Of a DNA stretch of 21,520 bases, positions 6,576 to 14,699 are shown piece after piece; positions within the stretch are counted from its first letter, which is position 1; each line of letters starts with the position of its first letter. The notes under the pieces were generated by a model that made no database searches, was not told the origin of the DNA, and worked only from the letters and a program-made list of their open reading frames with translations. The DNA lies in assembly GCA_022614795.1 (NCBI GenBank), contig JAKEHX010000149.1, forward strand, positions 1-21,520. Direction: 5' to 3'. This DNA comes from Planctomycetaceae bacterium (GTDB lineage Bacteria; Planctomycetota; Planctomycetia; Pirellulales; Pirellulaceae). Both the position numbers and the translations under genes were made by a program.

Positions 6576-7301
6576 CTACTTCACCGTGATCATCATGTCC
6601 TTGGGGTTCTCGCTCAAAATCAGCCCGGCGAACCGCACCTCTTGCGGGACCGAGTTGCTGTGCAGTTGCAGCCCGATTGGCCCCGCTTCACATAGCTCTG
6701 GCTTGTCGTCGGACCAATCGGCGACGAGCTGGCCGTTGACCGCCAGGCGAATGCGGTTGCCGATCGCCAGGATTTCCATCCGGTTCCAATCCTTGTTGTC
6801 GGCCTTGGCGGCCCGGCCGTCGTCGCGGTAGATGCTGTTGCGGCGGTACAAGTCATAAAAACCCCAGCCCGACGGAAACATCACCAGGTGCCCCTGGTAC
6901 GAACTCTTCTCCGCGTCCTTCTCGAACTTCTTGCCCCAAATGGCGATGCCCGAGTGCATGCTCGATTCGGCGAGCTTCCCTTCGAAGACCAGCCGGAAGT
7001 TGCGGTAAGGCTTTTTCGTGAGCAGGTAATTGCTCACTTTGGGAGCATTCTCTTTTTCGTTGCGGGCGACGATGACGCCGTCCTTGATCGTGAAGTACTT
7101 CTGCGTTCCCCCCTCGCCCGTATTCCCTTCCCAACCTTCGAAGTCGTGGCCATTGAAGAGCTTCACCGGCGTCTCCCCGTCGGGGAACTTGACCGATGCG
7201 GACCAGTCACCCGGTTTATCGGCGGCCTCAAGGCAATTCACTTGGGCCAGCAACAGACCGAGCAACAGCGCGGCGAGCGAGACAAGCCAGATGCGGAGCA
7301 T
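6576..7301 (-). CDS. Secreted DUF1080 (3-keto-disaccharide hydrolase-like) protein (241 aa)
   Basis: The protein starts with a signal peptide (MLRIWLVSLAALLLGLLLAQ, then cleavage near LEAADK), so it is exported. The mature part is a single DUF1080 concanavalin-like beta-sandwich, recognisable from VKLFNGHDFEGWEG (about residues 45-60), YRNFRLVFEGKL, MHSGIAIWG and the closing PIGLQLHSNSVPQEVRFAGL. Pfam names this family 3-keto-disaccharide hydrolase; planctomycetes hold very many copies, and substrates are mostly unknown. A Shine-Dalgarno AGGA lies eight bases before the ATG at 7301. It is followed by hpnC on the same strand with a gap of under 50 bp, so it may lead the squalene operon, although no functional link is evident. 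Confidence 0.9.
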   Translation of the reverse strand: MLRIWLVSLAALLLGLLLAQVNCLEAADKPGDWSASVKFPDGETPVKLFNGHDFEGWEGNTGEGGTQKYFTIKDGVIVARNEKENAPKVSNYLLTKKPYRNFRLVFEGKLAESSMHSGIAIWGKKFEKDAEKSSYQGHLVMFPSGWGFYDLYRRNSIYRDDGRAAKADNKDWNRMEILAIGNRIRLAVNGQLVADWSDDKPELCEAGPIGLQLHSNSVPQEVRFAGLILSENPKDMMITVK

Positions 7302-7345
7302 GGGAGGGTTCCTGGGTGAGAGGTGCGGACTTGTAACGAGCCGCG

Positions 7346-7351
7346 ATTATA
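7346..7351 (-). promoter_or_regulatory. Candidate -10 box upstream of the DUF1080 gene
   Basis: On the minus strand a perfect TATAAT lies 45 bp before the DUF1080 ATG. The nearest good -35 box (TTGACG) is only 13 bp upstream of it, too close for a standard spacer, so only the -10 element is supported. It would drive the DUF1080-hpnCDE unit. Confidence 0.3.
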
Positions 7352-7403
7352 GCCAGACGCAAGTCGTCAATGCACCGCCCCTCGTTATCGCCTTCCTCGT
7401 CCT

Positions 7404-7452
7404 CGGAGGTCGGAGGTCGGAGGTCGAAGGTCGAAGGTCGGAGGTCGAAGGT
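7404..7452. repeat. Heptamer array CGGAGGT/CGAAGGT
   Basis: Seven consecutive 7-bp units, either CGGAGGT or CGAAGGT, in non-coding DNA upstream of the DUF1080 gene. Its reverse complement resembles the heptamers at 7755-7796 and 7834-7875, so the 7302-7918 gap is flanked by inverted copies of the same kind of array. Confidence 0.9.
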
Positions 7453-7470
7453 CGAGCACGAACATTTCGC

Positions 7471-7488
7471 CGCGGTGCTCGCACCGCG
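7471..7488. repeat. Perfect 8-bp palindrome in non-coding DNA
   Basis: CGCGGTGC and GCACCGCG flank the two bases TC. The core is shared with the duplicated palindrome in the 5' end of hpnD (5519-5561). Confidence 0.7.
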
Positions 7489-7527
7489 CGTTGGATCGCG
7501 GAACACGTTGGGAGGCAGGAAAGGACG

Positions 7528-7653
7528 AACCGCTCCTCGGAGCGGATGGACGACTCCTTGGAGCGGACGGACGACTCCACGGAGCGGACCAGCGGCTCCT
7601 TGGAGGGAACCGTTCCCTCCACGGAGCGGACGAACCGCTCCAATCCCGGAGAA
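7528..7653. repeat. Array of six palindromic 21-bp units
   Basis: The tetramer CTCC recurs at 7533, 7554, 7575, 7596, 7617 and 7638, exactly 21 bp apart. In the first five units it is followed within two bases by the complementary GGAG, giving small palindromes such as CGACTCCTTGGAGCG and CCGCTCCTCGGAGCGG; the last unit is degraded. Each unit also carries a GGACGA/GGACCA-like spacer. Both strands are open in the array because 21 bp is seven codons, but no credible start or family resemblance supports a gene here. Confidence 0.85.
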
Positions 7654-7733
7654 AATCGCTAAGTTGTGTCAGGGCAATGACTTATAGAAAACACGTCGAA
7701 ACCAGCGGGGGCCCGTACTGCCAAAATGGCAGT

Positions 7734-7912
7734 CCCGAATCCTGAACCCTGAACCCCGACCTCCGACCTTCGACCTTCGACCTCCGACTTCCGAGGACGA
7801 GGACGAGGACGAACCACGAACCCTGAACCCTGAACCCCGACCTCCGACCTCCGACCTTCGACCCCCGACTTCCGAGGACGAGGACGAGGACGACGACGAG
7901 GACGAGGACGAG
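7734..7912. repeat. Duplicated block of heptamers plus GAGGAC hexamers
   Basis: Two 63-bp blocks of nine heptamers each (7734-7796 and 7813-7875) share the order: CCTGAAC-type units, then CCGACCT/TCGACCT-type units, then a CCGACTTCCGAGG junction into a GAGGAC hexamer run (7795-7812 and 7874-7912). The second hexamer run reaches almost to the stop codon of the TolC-family gene. Together with 7404-7653 this makes up most of the 617-bp gap at 7302-7918; I see no gene, promoter or terminator in the rest. Confidence 0.9.
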
Positions 7913-7918
7913 TTGCGG

Positions 7919-9847
7919 CTACCGTTCCCCCGGCCTGCGGAGTGGAATCGGCGGCAGCGATTCGGCCGGCGGCAGAGGATCCGCAGGGGGCAGACGCTCG
8001 GGCCCGGCGCCAAAGTCGCCGGCCTGGGGCAAATTGAAGAACTGCTCGGCCGGGCGGTCGCCGGGGGCATAGCGGTCGTAGTTGGGGCCGGGCGGGTGCG
8101 ACTGGGGATAGCACGCCGGCGCGGCGATGCGGCCGAGCGGGCCGATCGAACCATACCGCTCTTCGTAGAACCGAATGCCGTGAGTTTCGAGAATCGTGCC
8201 CGACTGAAGCTCCAGCTCGGCCAGCAGTGTGTTGTAGCTGGCCAGTGCGGCCGCCTCGTCGCGAATCGCGTTCCCCAGGTCGGTAATGGCCAAGAGCACG
8301 TTGAGAAAGTTGAACGACTCCTGGAACTGGCTGCCAAAAACCCCTTCCTGGACCTTGCGGTTCTCCTCAGCCGCCGCGCGGGCCTCACGCTGGGCCAGGT
8401 ACTGCTCGTAGGCGACGTCGAGGCTGCGGATGGTCGTGGCCAGGTTGTGCGATGCCGCATGCAAGCCCTGGTCGAGGTTTGCCCGGTCGCGAGCCAGAAT
8501 CAGCTCCCGCTGGCGAAGCTGGGCCCGTTCGCGCCGCAAGCCGAGCGGGACCGAGAAGTTGACGCCGAGGGTCCAATCGGTGAACTGTCCCGGCCCCGTG
8601 GAGAGGTTGTTGCCACTCGGCAATTCGCCCGACAGGCCGTTCCAGCGATACAGGCCGACGGCATCGAGCTGCGGCAGGGCGTTGTTATTGGCGATGATCC
8701 GCTGCTGCTCGTCGGCTTCGAGAACCAGCTTGAGCTCGATCAGGTCGGGCCGCCGCTGGGCCGCCAGCTCGACGAGGTCGGCCCAATCGGCGAGGTAGCG
8801 CTGCGGCGAGGGCTCGGTCGTCGGCACCAGCTCGGCCTGGTCCCACGGCGGCAAGCCGAGGAGATTGCGCAGTGCCGCTTCGCTTTGCAGGACGTTGTTC
8901 CTGGCCGAAATCAGGCTCGACTTGAACAGGGCCAGCGACGTGCGGGCCTGGGCCGGGTCGGCGTTGTTCCGGCGGCCGACCCGGAACTGGGCATCGGCGA
9001 AGCGGAGGTTGAATTCGAGCTGCTTCACTTGCAGCTCGGTGGCCAGGACGGCGGTCCGCGCGGCGACCAGGTTCCAATACGCCTCGATCACGCCGCGGAC
9101 CTGCTCCTGCAACGCCCCTTTGAGCTGAAAGAACGACCGCTCGGTGTCGAGTCGGGCCAGCACGACCGGCGCGAGGTTCGCCGGTCGGCCAAAGCCTTGA
9201 AGCAGCGGCTGCGTATAGCTGATGTCGGCCGAACTGCTCAGCTCGGGATTGAGCGGGAATACGCCCGGTTTGAAGAATGCCTGCGTGGCGTCAACGCCGA
9301 CCCGCCACGTGCCGCCGAGCGGGTTGTCTTTGGTCACAGCCGCATCCAGGCGATACTGGTTCGTCGTCCGCCCGAAGATGATCGAATCGACCGGGTTGTT
9401 GGGATCGACGAACACCGCCGACGGCAGCTCGAGGTGGTCCCAGTTGTTGTTGACCGTGAGGAAGGGATCGAAGCGGGCGAGCTGCTGGTCGACCGTCGTG
9501 TTGGCGATGGCCACGTCGTAGATGGTCTGCCCGCTTGCTATCGCGGTCACGCCGGCCAGCACGCGGATCACGCGGTCGTTCTCAAGGGCGATGCGAATGG
9601 CATCGTCGAGCGTGAGGAAGCGCTTCGTCGCACCCGGATCGCCGGCGCTGACGGTCGGCGGCGGACCGCTCGGCGGCAGCGGCACGTAGGGCAGGCTCCC
9701 GATCGGCCGTACGTCGGCGGTCCGCTGCTCGGGATAGATGATCCGCCATGGCAGGGGCGAGCGCACTTGCGCGCTGGCAAACTCTGCCGGTAATACCGAC
9801 AGGGCAAGGATTGCGGCCGGAAATGCGATACGCGCACACAGCGACAT
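7919..9847 (-). CDS. TolC-family outer-membrane efflux protein (642 aa)
   Basis: After a signal peptide (MSLCARIAFPAAILALSVLPAEFASA, about 26 residues) the protein shows the two-part OEP architecture of TolC-like proteins: LTLDDAIRIALENDRVI at about 80-95 opens the first half, with SYTQPLLQGFGR, and the long helical region VIEAYWNLVAARTAVLATELQVKQ; the second half repeats the pattern from RRPDLIELKLVLEAD to NVLLAITDLGNAIRDEAAALASYNTLLAELEL. Such proteins form trimeric outer-membrane channels for tripartite export pumps. The tail (about 570-642) is Pro-rich and low in complexity. It follows an ABC ATPase gene by 42 bp, which suggests a MacAB-TolC-like exporter; the permease and adaptor are not in the window. 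The start codon lies within a hairpin. Confidence 0.92.
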   Translation of the reverse strand: MSLCARIAFPAAILALSVLPAEFASAQVRSPLPWRIIYPEQRTADVRPIGSLPYVPLPPSGPPPTVSAGDPGATKRFLTLDDAIRIALENDRVIRVLAGVTAIASGQTIYDVAIANTTVDQQLARFDPFLTVNNNWDHLELPSAVFVDPNNPVDSIIFGRTTNQYRLDAAVTKDNPLGGTWRVGVDATQAFFKPGVFPLNPELSSSADISYTQPLLQGFGRPANLAPVVLARLDTERSFFQLKGALQEQVRGVIEAYWNLVAARTAVLATELQVKQLEFNLRFADAQFRVGRRNNADPAQARTSLALFKSSLISARNNVLQSEAALRNLLGLPPWDQAELVPTTEPSPQRYLADWADLVELAAQRRPDLIELKLVLEADEQQRIIANNNALPQLDAVGLYRWNGLSGELPSGNNLSTGPGQFTDWTLGVNFSVPLGLRRERAQLRQRELILARDRANLDQGLHAASHNLATTIRSLDVAYEQYLAQREARAAAEENRKVQEGVFGSQFQESFNFLNVLLAITDLGNAIRDEAAALASYNTLLAELELQSGTILETHGIRFYEERYGSIGPLGRIAAPACYPQSHPPGPNYDRYAPGDRPAEQFFNLPQAGDFGAGPERLPPADPLPPAESLPPIPLRRPGER

Positions 9848-9859
9848 AGGAACTATGTC
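9843..9859 (-). promoter_or_regulatory. Hairpin covering the TolC-family start codon
   Basis: On the mRNA GACATAG, loop TTC, CTATGTC form a perfect 7-bp stem, and the ATG (9847-9845) lies in its downstream arm. No Shine-Dalgarno is evident just upstream. The structure could restrain initiation unless ribosomes arrive from the ABC gene; this is inference. Confidence 0.4.
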
Positions 9860-9889
9860 GGCCGCTCGTACGGCTTGTAGCAGCGATCC

Positions 9890-10648
<759 letters not shown>

Positions 10649-10660
10649 CGCGCGGCTCCA

Positions 10661-10984
10661 TTACGGGGCGAACATGCGATCGAGCACTTGCAATACCGCG
10701 TTTTGCGTCGCGGCCCCAAGGCGCCCTAGTCGCTTCACAAGCCGTTGCCGATCCACGGTTCGAATCTGGTCGAGCGCCACCTCTCCGCTCCGGTCCTGAA
10801 ACCGGCAGGGAACACGCGATGGATAATCACGTCCGCGGCTGGTCAACGGAGCGACGATGATCGTTTGCAGATGCTGGTTCATGTCGTCGGGCGAAATGAC
10901 AACGCAGGGCCGCGTCTTCTTCATCTCGTGGCCGACTGTAGGATCCAGCGTTATCAAGAACACGTCGAAGCGCGAGGCTACCAC
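10661..10984 (-). CDS. mazF: MazF/PemK-type endoribonuclease toxin (107 aa)
   Basis: MazF-family toxins cleave RNA and are held inactive by the partner antitoxin. The sequence has family features in order: RFDVFLITLDPTVGHEMKKTRPCVVIS (about 4-31), the central IIVAPLTS, and SGEVALDQIRTVDRQRL (about 66-82). I chose the GTG at 10984, which overlaps the mazE stop by seven bases and has GGAGGAG five bases upstream; this gives a usual MazF length. A start farther upstream at 11083 would read through most of mazE in another frame and is unlikely. The gene is the second of a mazE-mazF pair and is followed after 12 bp by the ABC ATPase gene. Confidence 0.92.
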   Translation of the reverse strand: MVASRFDVFLITLDPTVGHEMKKTRPCVVISPDDMNQHLQTIIVAPLTSRGRDYPSRVPCRFQDRSGEVALDQIRTVDRQRLVKRLGRLGAATQNAVLQVLDRMFAP

Positions 10985-11232
10985 TCCCACTCCTCCACAT
11001 CGAACGAAGTGAGCGGGGGTAAATCTCCGTCGATGAGCTTGTCGTCGCCGCGCGCCGCCATTTCGCGGAACGCTTCGGACCATCCCGCCCGCGGATGGCC
11101 TCCTTTGCGGATGATGATCCGGTCGCCGTGCACTTCGAGTTCGATCTCGCGGTCGAGCCCAACTTGCTCAATCATCGCTTTCGGCAAGCGAACGCCGCGG
11201 GAGTTGCCAATCTTTACGAGATGAGTTTTCAT
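10978..11232 (-). CDS. mazE: MazE/AbrB-type antitoxin (84 aa)
   Basis: An N-terminal SpoVT/AbrB swapped-hairpin DNA-binding domain is clear: MKTHLVKIGNSRGVRLPKAM, then GLDREIELEVHGDRIIIRK (residues 1-43). The C-terminal half, with WSEAFREMA and an acidic end (DVEEWEW), is the expected MazF-binding tail. ATG at 11232 has GGAG about nine bases upstream. Antitoxins of this type usually repress their own promoter together with the toxin; a good promoter and a perfect palindrome lie just upstream (11252-11290). The stop codon lies inside the mazF start region. Confidence 0.92.
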   Translation of the reverse strand: MKTHLVKIGNSRGVRLPKAMIEQVGLDREIELEVHGDRIIIRKGGHPRAGWSEAFREMAARGDDKLIDGDLPPLTSFDVEEWEW

Positions 11233-11251
11233 ACGAATGTCTCCGCTGGAA

Positions 11252-11290
11252 TGTAATTACAAAGTATATACCATCGACTCGCCCTGGCAA
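11252..11290 (-). promoter_or_regulatory. mazEF promoter with palindromic operator candidate
   Basis: On the minus strand TTGCCA (11290-11285) and TATACT (11268-11263) are separated by 16 bp, each matching five of six sigma70 consensus bases. Immediately downstream of the -10 box is the perfect 10-bp palindrome TGTAATTACA (11252-11261), which covers the expected transcription start. It is a natural candidate for MazE or MazEF binding. The divergent hydrolase gene begins 52 bp beyond the -35 box. Confidence 0.6.
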
Positions 11291-11341
11291 TTGACTAAAC
11301 TCGGCTTACGACGATTCCCGCCCATTTTTGCCGAGGACTTC

Positions 11342-13393
11342 ATGCGCTGGCGCATTCCTATTGTCGCAGTGATACTGCTCCCATCACTCGCCCTTGCCGA
11401 CGGACCGGCCGACAACATCCCAGCCAACGTCCGCCGCATTCCCAAGCTCGGCATCGAGGTGCCCGCCGATCGCCGGGCCGCGCTCGAAGCGGGGCTGGCG
11501 AAGCTTAGCCAGTCGCTGAACAAGCTCCGTGAGGCGGCTGGCAGCAAGTCGCCGCCCCATCCGCGCCTCGTGGAGCTGCTCCCCGATGTGGAGGTCTATC
11601 ACAAGGCCGTCCACGACGCCCTCGCTTATCAGGAGTTCTTCGACCCCAAGGAAATCGACTTTGCCGACGCGGCCCTGGTCACCGGCCAGGAGCGCGCACG
11701 ACAGCTCGCCGCCGGCCAGGCCCCCTGGACCACCGCCACCGGCCTCGTCGTCCGCGGCTATGTCTCCAAGCTCGACGGCTCCGTGCAGCCGTATGGACTG
11801 GTCGTGCCCGAAAGCTATACAAGCAAAGGCCCCGGCCGGTTTCGCTGCGACCTGTGGTTCCATGGCCGGGGCGAGACGCTCAGTGAATTGAACTTCATTC
11901 GCGACCGCACGAACAACGTCGGGGCCATCTCGCCCGAGGACACAATCGTCCTGCATCCCTACGGCCGCTACAGCAACGCCTTCAAGCTGGCCGGCGAGAT
12001 CGACGTGCTGGAAGCCCTCGAATCAGCGCAGAAGCGTTACCGCATCGACGACGACCGCATTGCCGCCCGCGGCTTCTCGATGGGCGGAGCGGCCGCGTGG
12101 CATTTTGCCGTCCACTACCCCGACCGCTGGTTCGCCGCCAATCCCGGCGCGGGCTTCAGCGAAACGCCCGAGTTCCTCAAAGTGTTCCAGCAGGAGACGC
12201 TCAAACCCACCTGGTGGGAACAAAAGCTGTGGCAGCTTTACGACTGCAACGGCTGGGCGATCAATCTGCGGCACTGCCCCACGGTCGCCTACAGCGGCGA
12301 GCTGGACAGCCAGAAGCAGGCCGCCGACGTGATGCAAAAGGCCCTGGCTGAGGAATCGATTGACCTGGTTCATATCATCGGCCCGCAGACGCGACACGCG
12401 ATTCATCCGCAGTCGAAGCTCGAAATCGAAGAGCGGATGAAGTCGCTGGCCCGCATCGGCCGCGATTGGCAGTCGCACGAGCTCCAGTTCTCGACATTCA
12501 CGCTCCGCTACAACCGGATGCAATGGCTCACGGTCGATGGCCTCGCCGAACACTGGACGCGGGCCGACGTCGCCGCGGCGGTGCTGGCGGGCGAGGTGCG
12601 GGTCGACTCGCAAAACGTCACCGATCTTACGCTCTCATTTGCCGCGGGCGAATCGCCCCTCGATGTGCAGTCGCCGGTGATCTTGACGCTGGGCGATCAG
12701 GAACTCGAGGCCCCCGCTCCCAGAAGCGACAAATCCTGGACCGTCTCGGTCCACAAGGTCCGCGACGAGTGGCGTCTGGGCAAGCGTCCAGGCAGCGAGC
12801 GCCCCGGCAGCGAGCTGCGCAAGCGGCACGCCTTGCAAGGGCCGATCGACGACGCGTTCATGGACAGCTTTCTCTTCGTCCGCCCCACCGGCAAACCACA
12901 GCACGAGCAGCCGGCAAAGTGGGCGGCCAGCGAGCTCGACCGGGCGATCGAACATTGGCGGCGTCATTTCCGCGGCGTCGCGCGGGTCAAGGACGACACC
13001 TCAATCACGCCCGAGGATATGGCCGCTTCGAACCTCGTGCTCTGGGGCGACCCGGGCAGCAACGCCGTGCTCAGGCAAATCGCCGACAAGCTCCCGATCC
13101 ACTGGGACGAGAAGCAAATCGATGCCGGCGAGCACAAGTTTGCCAGCGACAAGCACGCTCTGATCGCCATCTATCCCAATCCGCTCAAGCCTGTGCGTTA
13201 CGTCGTATTGAACAGCGGCTTCACCTTCCGCGACTACGCCTACTTGAACAACGCCCGGCAGGTGCCGATGCTTCCCGACTGGGCCGTCGTCGATCTGACG
13301 ACCCCGCCGAACTCGGTCTGGCCTGGCAAGATTGTCGATGCGGACTTCTTCGACGAAAACTGGCAGCTCAAGGTCAGCCCGGAGCGGAAGTAA
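11342..13393 (+). CDS. Secreted alpha/beta hydrolase, prolyl oligopeptidase/esterase-like (683 aa)
   Basis: The ATG at 11342 gives a signal peptide (MRWRIPIVAVILLPSLALADG), so the protein is exported; an in-frame start at 11237 would bury it. The middle holds an alpha/beta-hydrolase domain: PYGLVVPESY, the LWFHGRGE oxyanion segment, GFSMGG with Ser246 as nucleophile, a candidate Asp in YSGELD and a candidate His in TRHAIHP. This resembles polyhydroxybutyrate-depolymerase/prolyl-oligopeptidase-like esterases. Residues before about 120 are helical and not recognised; the C-terminal 270 residues form a further domain ending in YVVLNSGFTFRDYAYLNNARQ, seen in planctomycete hydrolases of this layout. 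A short KRPGSERPGSELRK duplication is at about residue 480. Substrate unknown. The next gene follows after 33 bp. Confidence 0.82.
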   Translation: MRWRIPIVAVILLPSLALADGPADNIPANVRRIPKLGIEVPADRRAALEAGLAKLSQSLNKLREAAGSKSPPHPRLVELLPDVEVYHKAVHDALAYQEFFDPKEIDFADAALVTGQERARQLAAGQAPWTTATGLVVRGYVSKLDGSVQPYGLVVPESYTSKGPGRFRCDLWFHGRGETLSELNFIRDRTNNVGAISPEDTIVLHPYGRYSNAFKLAGEIDVLEALESAQKRYRIDDDRIAARGFSMGGAAAWHFAVHYPDRWFAANPGAGFSETPEFLKVFQQETLKPTWWEQKLWQLYDCNGWAINLRHCPTVAYSGELDSQKQAADVMQKALAEESIDLVHIIGPQTRHAIHPQSKLEIEERMKSLARIGRDWQSHELQFSTFTLRYNRMQWLTVDGLAEHWTRADVAAAVLAGEVRVDSQNVTDLTLSFAAGESPLDVQSPVILTLGDQELEAPAPRSDKSWTVSVHKVRDEWRLGKRPGSERPGSELRKRHALQGPIDDAFMDSFLFVRPTGKPQHEQPAKWAASELDRAIEHWRRHFRGVARVKDDTSITPEDMAASNLVLWGDPGSNAVLRQIADKLPIHWDEKQIDAGEHKFASDKHALIAIYPNPLKPVRYVVLNSGFTFRDYAYLNNARQVPMLPDWAVVDLTTPPNSVWPGKIVDADFFDENWQLKVSPERK

Positions 13394-13428
13394 GTTCAAG
13401 GTTTAAAGTTCAAGGTTCAAAGTTCCAT
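13394..13428. repeat. Heptamer array GTTCAAG between two genes
   Basis: Five consecutive units (GTTCAAG, GTTTAAA, GTTCAAG, GTTCAAA, GTTCCAT) fill the whole gap between the hydrolase stop and the next gene. The ATG of the next gene overlaps the last unit, so the region normally holding a Shine-Dalgarno is repeat sequence. Confidence 0.88.
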
Positions 13429-14566
13429 GGAAAGCTCTGCCGTGAAGGACTATCTGGCCGGCCTATCGGTTACCGTCCTCGCCGTTGCCATCTGCGGCAC
13501 CGAGCCCGCAGTCGCCCAGCAGCCTAGCGCGGCCCCCTTTGCCAAAGCTATTGAAGACGAGCGGGCCATCAAGATCGAGACCGACAAACTCGAAGCGGTC
13601 ATCCCCAAGAACAACCCCAAGCAGTGGATGACCGGCATTGAGAAGGGGTCGTTTCTGGACAAGACCACGGGCTTTCGCGAGGCGGGCGACGGCCTGATGG
13701 TCATCGACTGGCTGATGGAGGCGGGGAGCGACGAAGCCTGGGGCGACAAGGTGATCGCCCGCGATGGCCATGGCGTCGGCCGCTATCGCTGGCACACCAA
13801 CGAGACCGATTCGGCCCAGCGGGACTACGCCCGCCTGGCCCACGGCACGAGCCACCGCAAGCGCGTGGTCGAAGGGCCGCAGCTTTGCCACCGCATGAAG
13901 CCGGTCCAGCCAAAGGTCATTCGCGGGAAGGATTTCGTCGCCGTCGAAACAACTTATCAGTACGAATACGCGGCCCCGGAGCGCAAGGCCGGCTCGCGGT
14001 GGACGCAGCTGGTCGTCTTTCCCTCAGGAGTGCGCTATTTTCTACTCATGGACCGCATCGACACCGTCAACGATTCGGACGAGATGTTTCTGCGGAACGA
14101 CACACCCGGCTGCGTGCGGCACGAGAAAGGGGACACGTTCAGTGAGCTGTATCTGAGCTACCTCGGCGGGCCGAAGGGGACGCGGATTCCATCCAGCGAG
14201 TTCTTCACGCCGTTCCCGCCGGACCAGAAGTTCGGCTATCGCCGCGACACACACGCCGCGCCCGAGCACTTCATCCGGGCCTACCACCTGCGCGACAAGC
14301 AGTCCGACAAGGACGGCCCCTGGCTGGCCGGCCTGACGCTCGAGCCGTCGATCGTTTATGAAGCTTGGGCCAGCCAGCGGCCGGGCGGGATTATCGTCAT
14401 GATCGAAGAGATCCACGGCCGCCCGACGAAAGCGGGCGACTCCTTCAGCGCGGCCCACATCGTCGGCTACTTTGACACGATTGAAGAAATGCACGCCTTG
14501 TACAACAAGCACAAGGGACACACGGCGCTGGCGGCGGATGAGCAGGGGTGGAAGCTGGTGAAGTGA
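13427..14566 (+). CDS. Secreted protein of unknown function (379 aa)
   Basis: The N-terminus (to about residue 31) is a signal peptide ending AVAQQ. The start may be the ATG at 13427, which lies in a heptamer repeat, or a GTG at 13442 (MKDYLAG...) that has GGAAAG seven bases upstream and gives a more canonical signal peptide. The mature part begins IKIETDKLEAVIPK and has many short beta-type segments (WMTGIEKGSF, VVFPSGVRYFLLMDRIDTVND, GCVRHEKGDTFSELYLSYLGG), which suggests a beta-rich, perhaps carbohydrate-related, fold. I know related-looking secreted planctomycete proteins, but no named family or catalytic residue can be assigned. It probably forms a transcription unit with the upstream hydrolase. 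Confidence 0.75.
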   Translation: MESSAVKDYLAGLSVTVLAVAICGTEPAVAQQPSAAPFAKAIEDERAIKIETDKLEAVIPKNNPKQWMTGIEKGSFLDKTTGFREAGDGLMVIDWLMEAGSDEAWGDKVIARDGHGVGRYRWHTNETDSAQRDYARLAHGTSHRKRVVEGPQLCHRMKPVQPKVIRGKDFVAVETTYQYEYAAPERKAGSRWTQLVVFPSGVRYFLLMDRIDTVNDSDEMFLRNDTPGCVRHEKGDTFSELYLSYLGGPKGTRIPSSEFFTPFPPDQKFGYRRDTHAAPEHFIRAYHLRDKQSDKDGPWLAGLTLEPSIVYEAWASQRPGGIIVMIEEIHGRPTKAGDSFSAAHIVGYFDTIEEMHALYNKHKGHTALAADEQGWKLVK

Positions 14567-14699
14567 TACAAGTGCGAGTCCCGACCATTGGTAGGCGTGT
14601 TGACCGCAGGTGGTTTCGATGGCAACAGGGAAATTGAAGACAGGAAAATCCGGCAACTTGACGTCCCATCTGTGAAGCCAATTGCTCGCGAGGGCGCAC

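Noticed and set aside
3116..7301. Complete hopanoid cluster
   Set aside because: Only hpnC, hpnD and hpnE are present; no squalene-hopene cyclase or later hopanoid gene is seen, so only squalene synthesis can be claimed.
7528..7653. Possible CRISPR array
   Set aside because: Units are 21 bp in total without separate repeats and unique spacers of normal length, and no cas genes are near.
7030..7662. Long + strand open frame covering the 21-bp array (heptapeptide-like repeats such as DDSTERT)
   Set aside because: It overlaps the DUF1080 gene in antisense and its repetitive part is a simple result of a 21-bp period that keeps all frames open; no credible start or ribosome site.
7913..9793. 626-aa + strand open frame opposite the TolC-family gene
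   Set aside because: A GC-rich antisense shadow: the minus strand gives a clear TolC-family protein with signal peptide, while this frame shows no family features.
11291..11320. Promoter for the + strand hydrolase starting with TTGACT (11291-11296)
   Set aside because: No acceptable -10 box is found at 16-18 bp downstream, so the hexamer alone is not enough.
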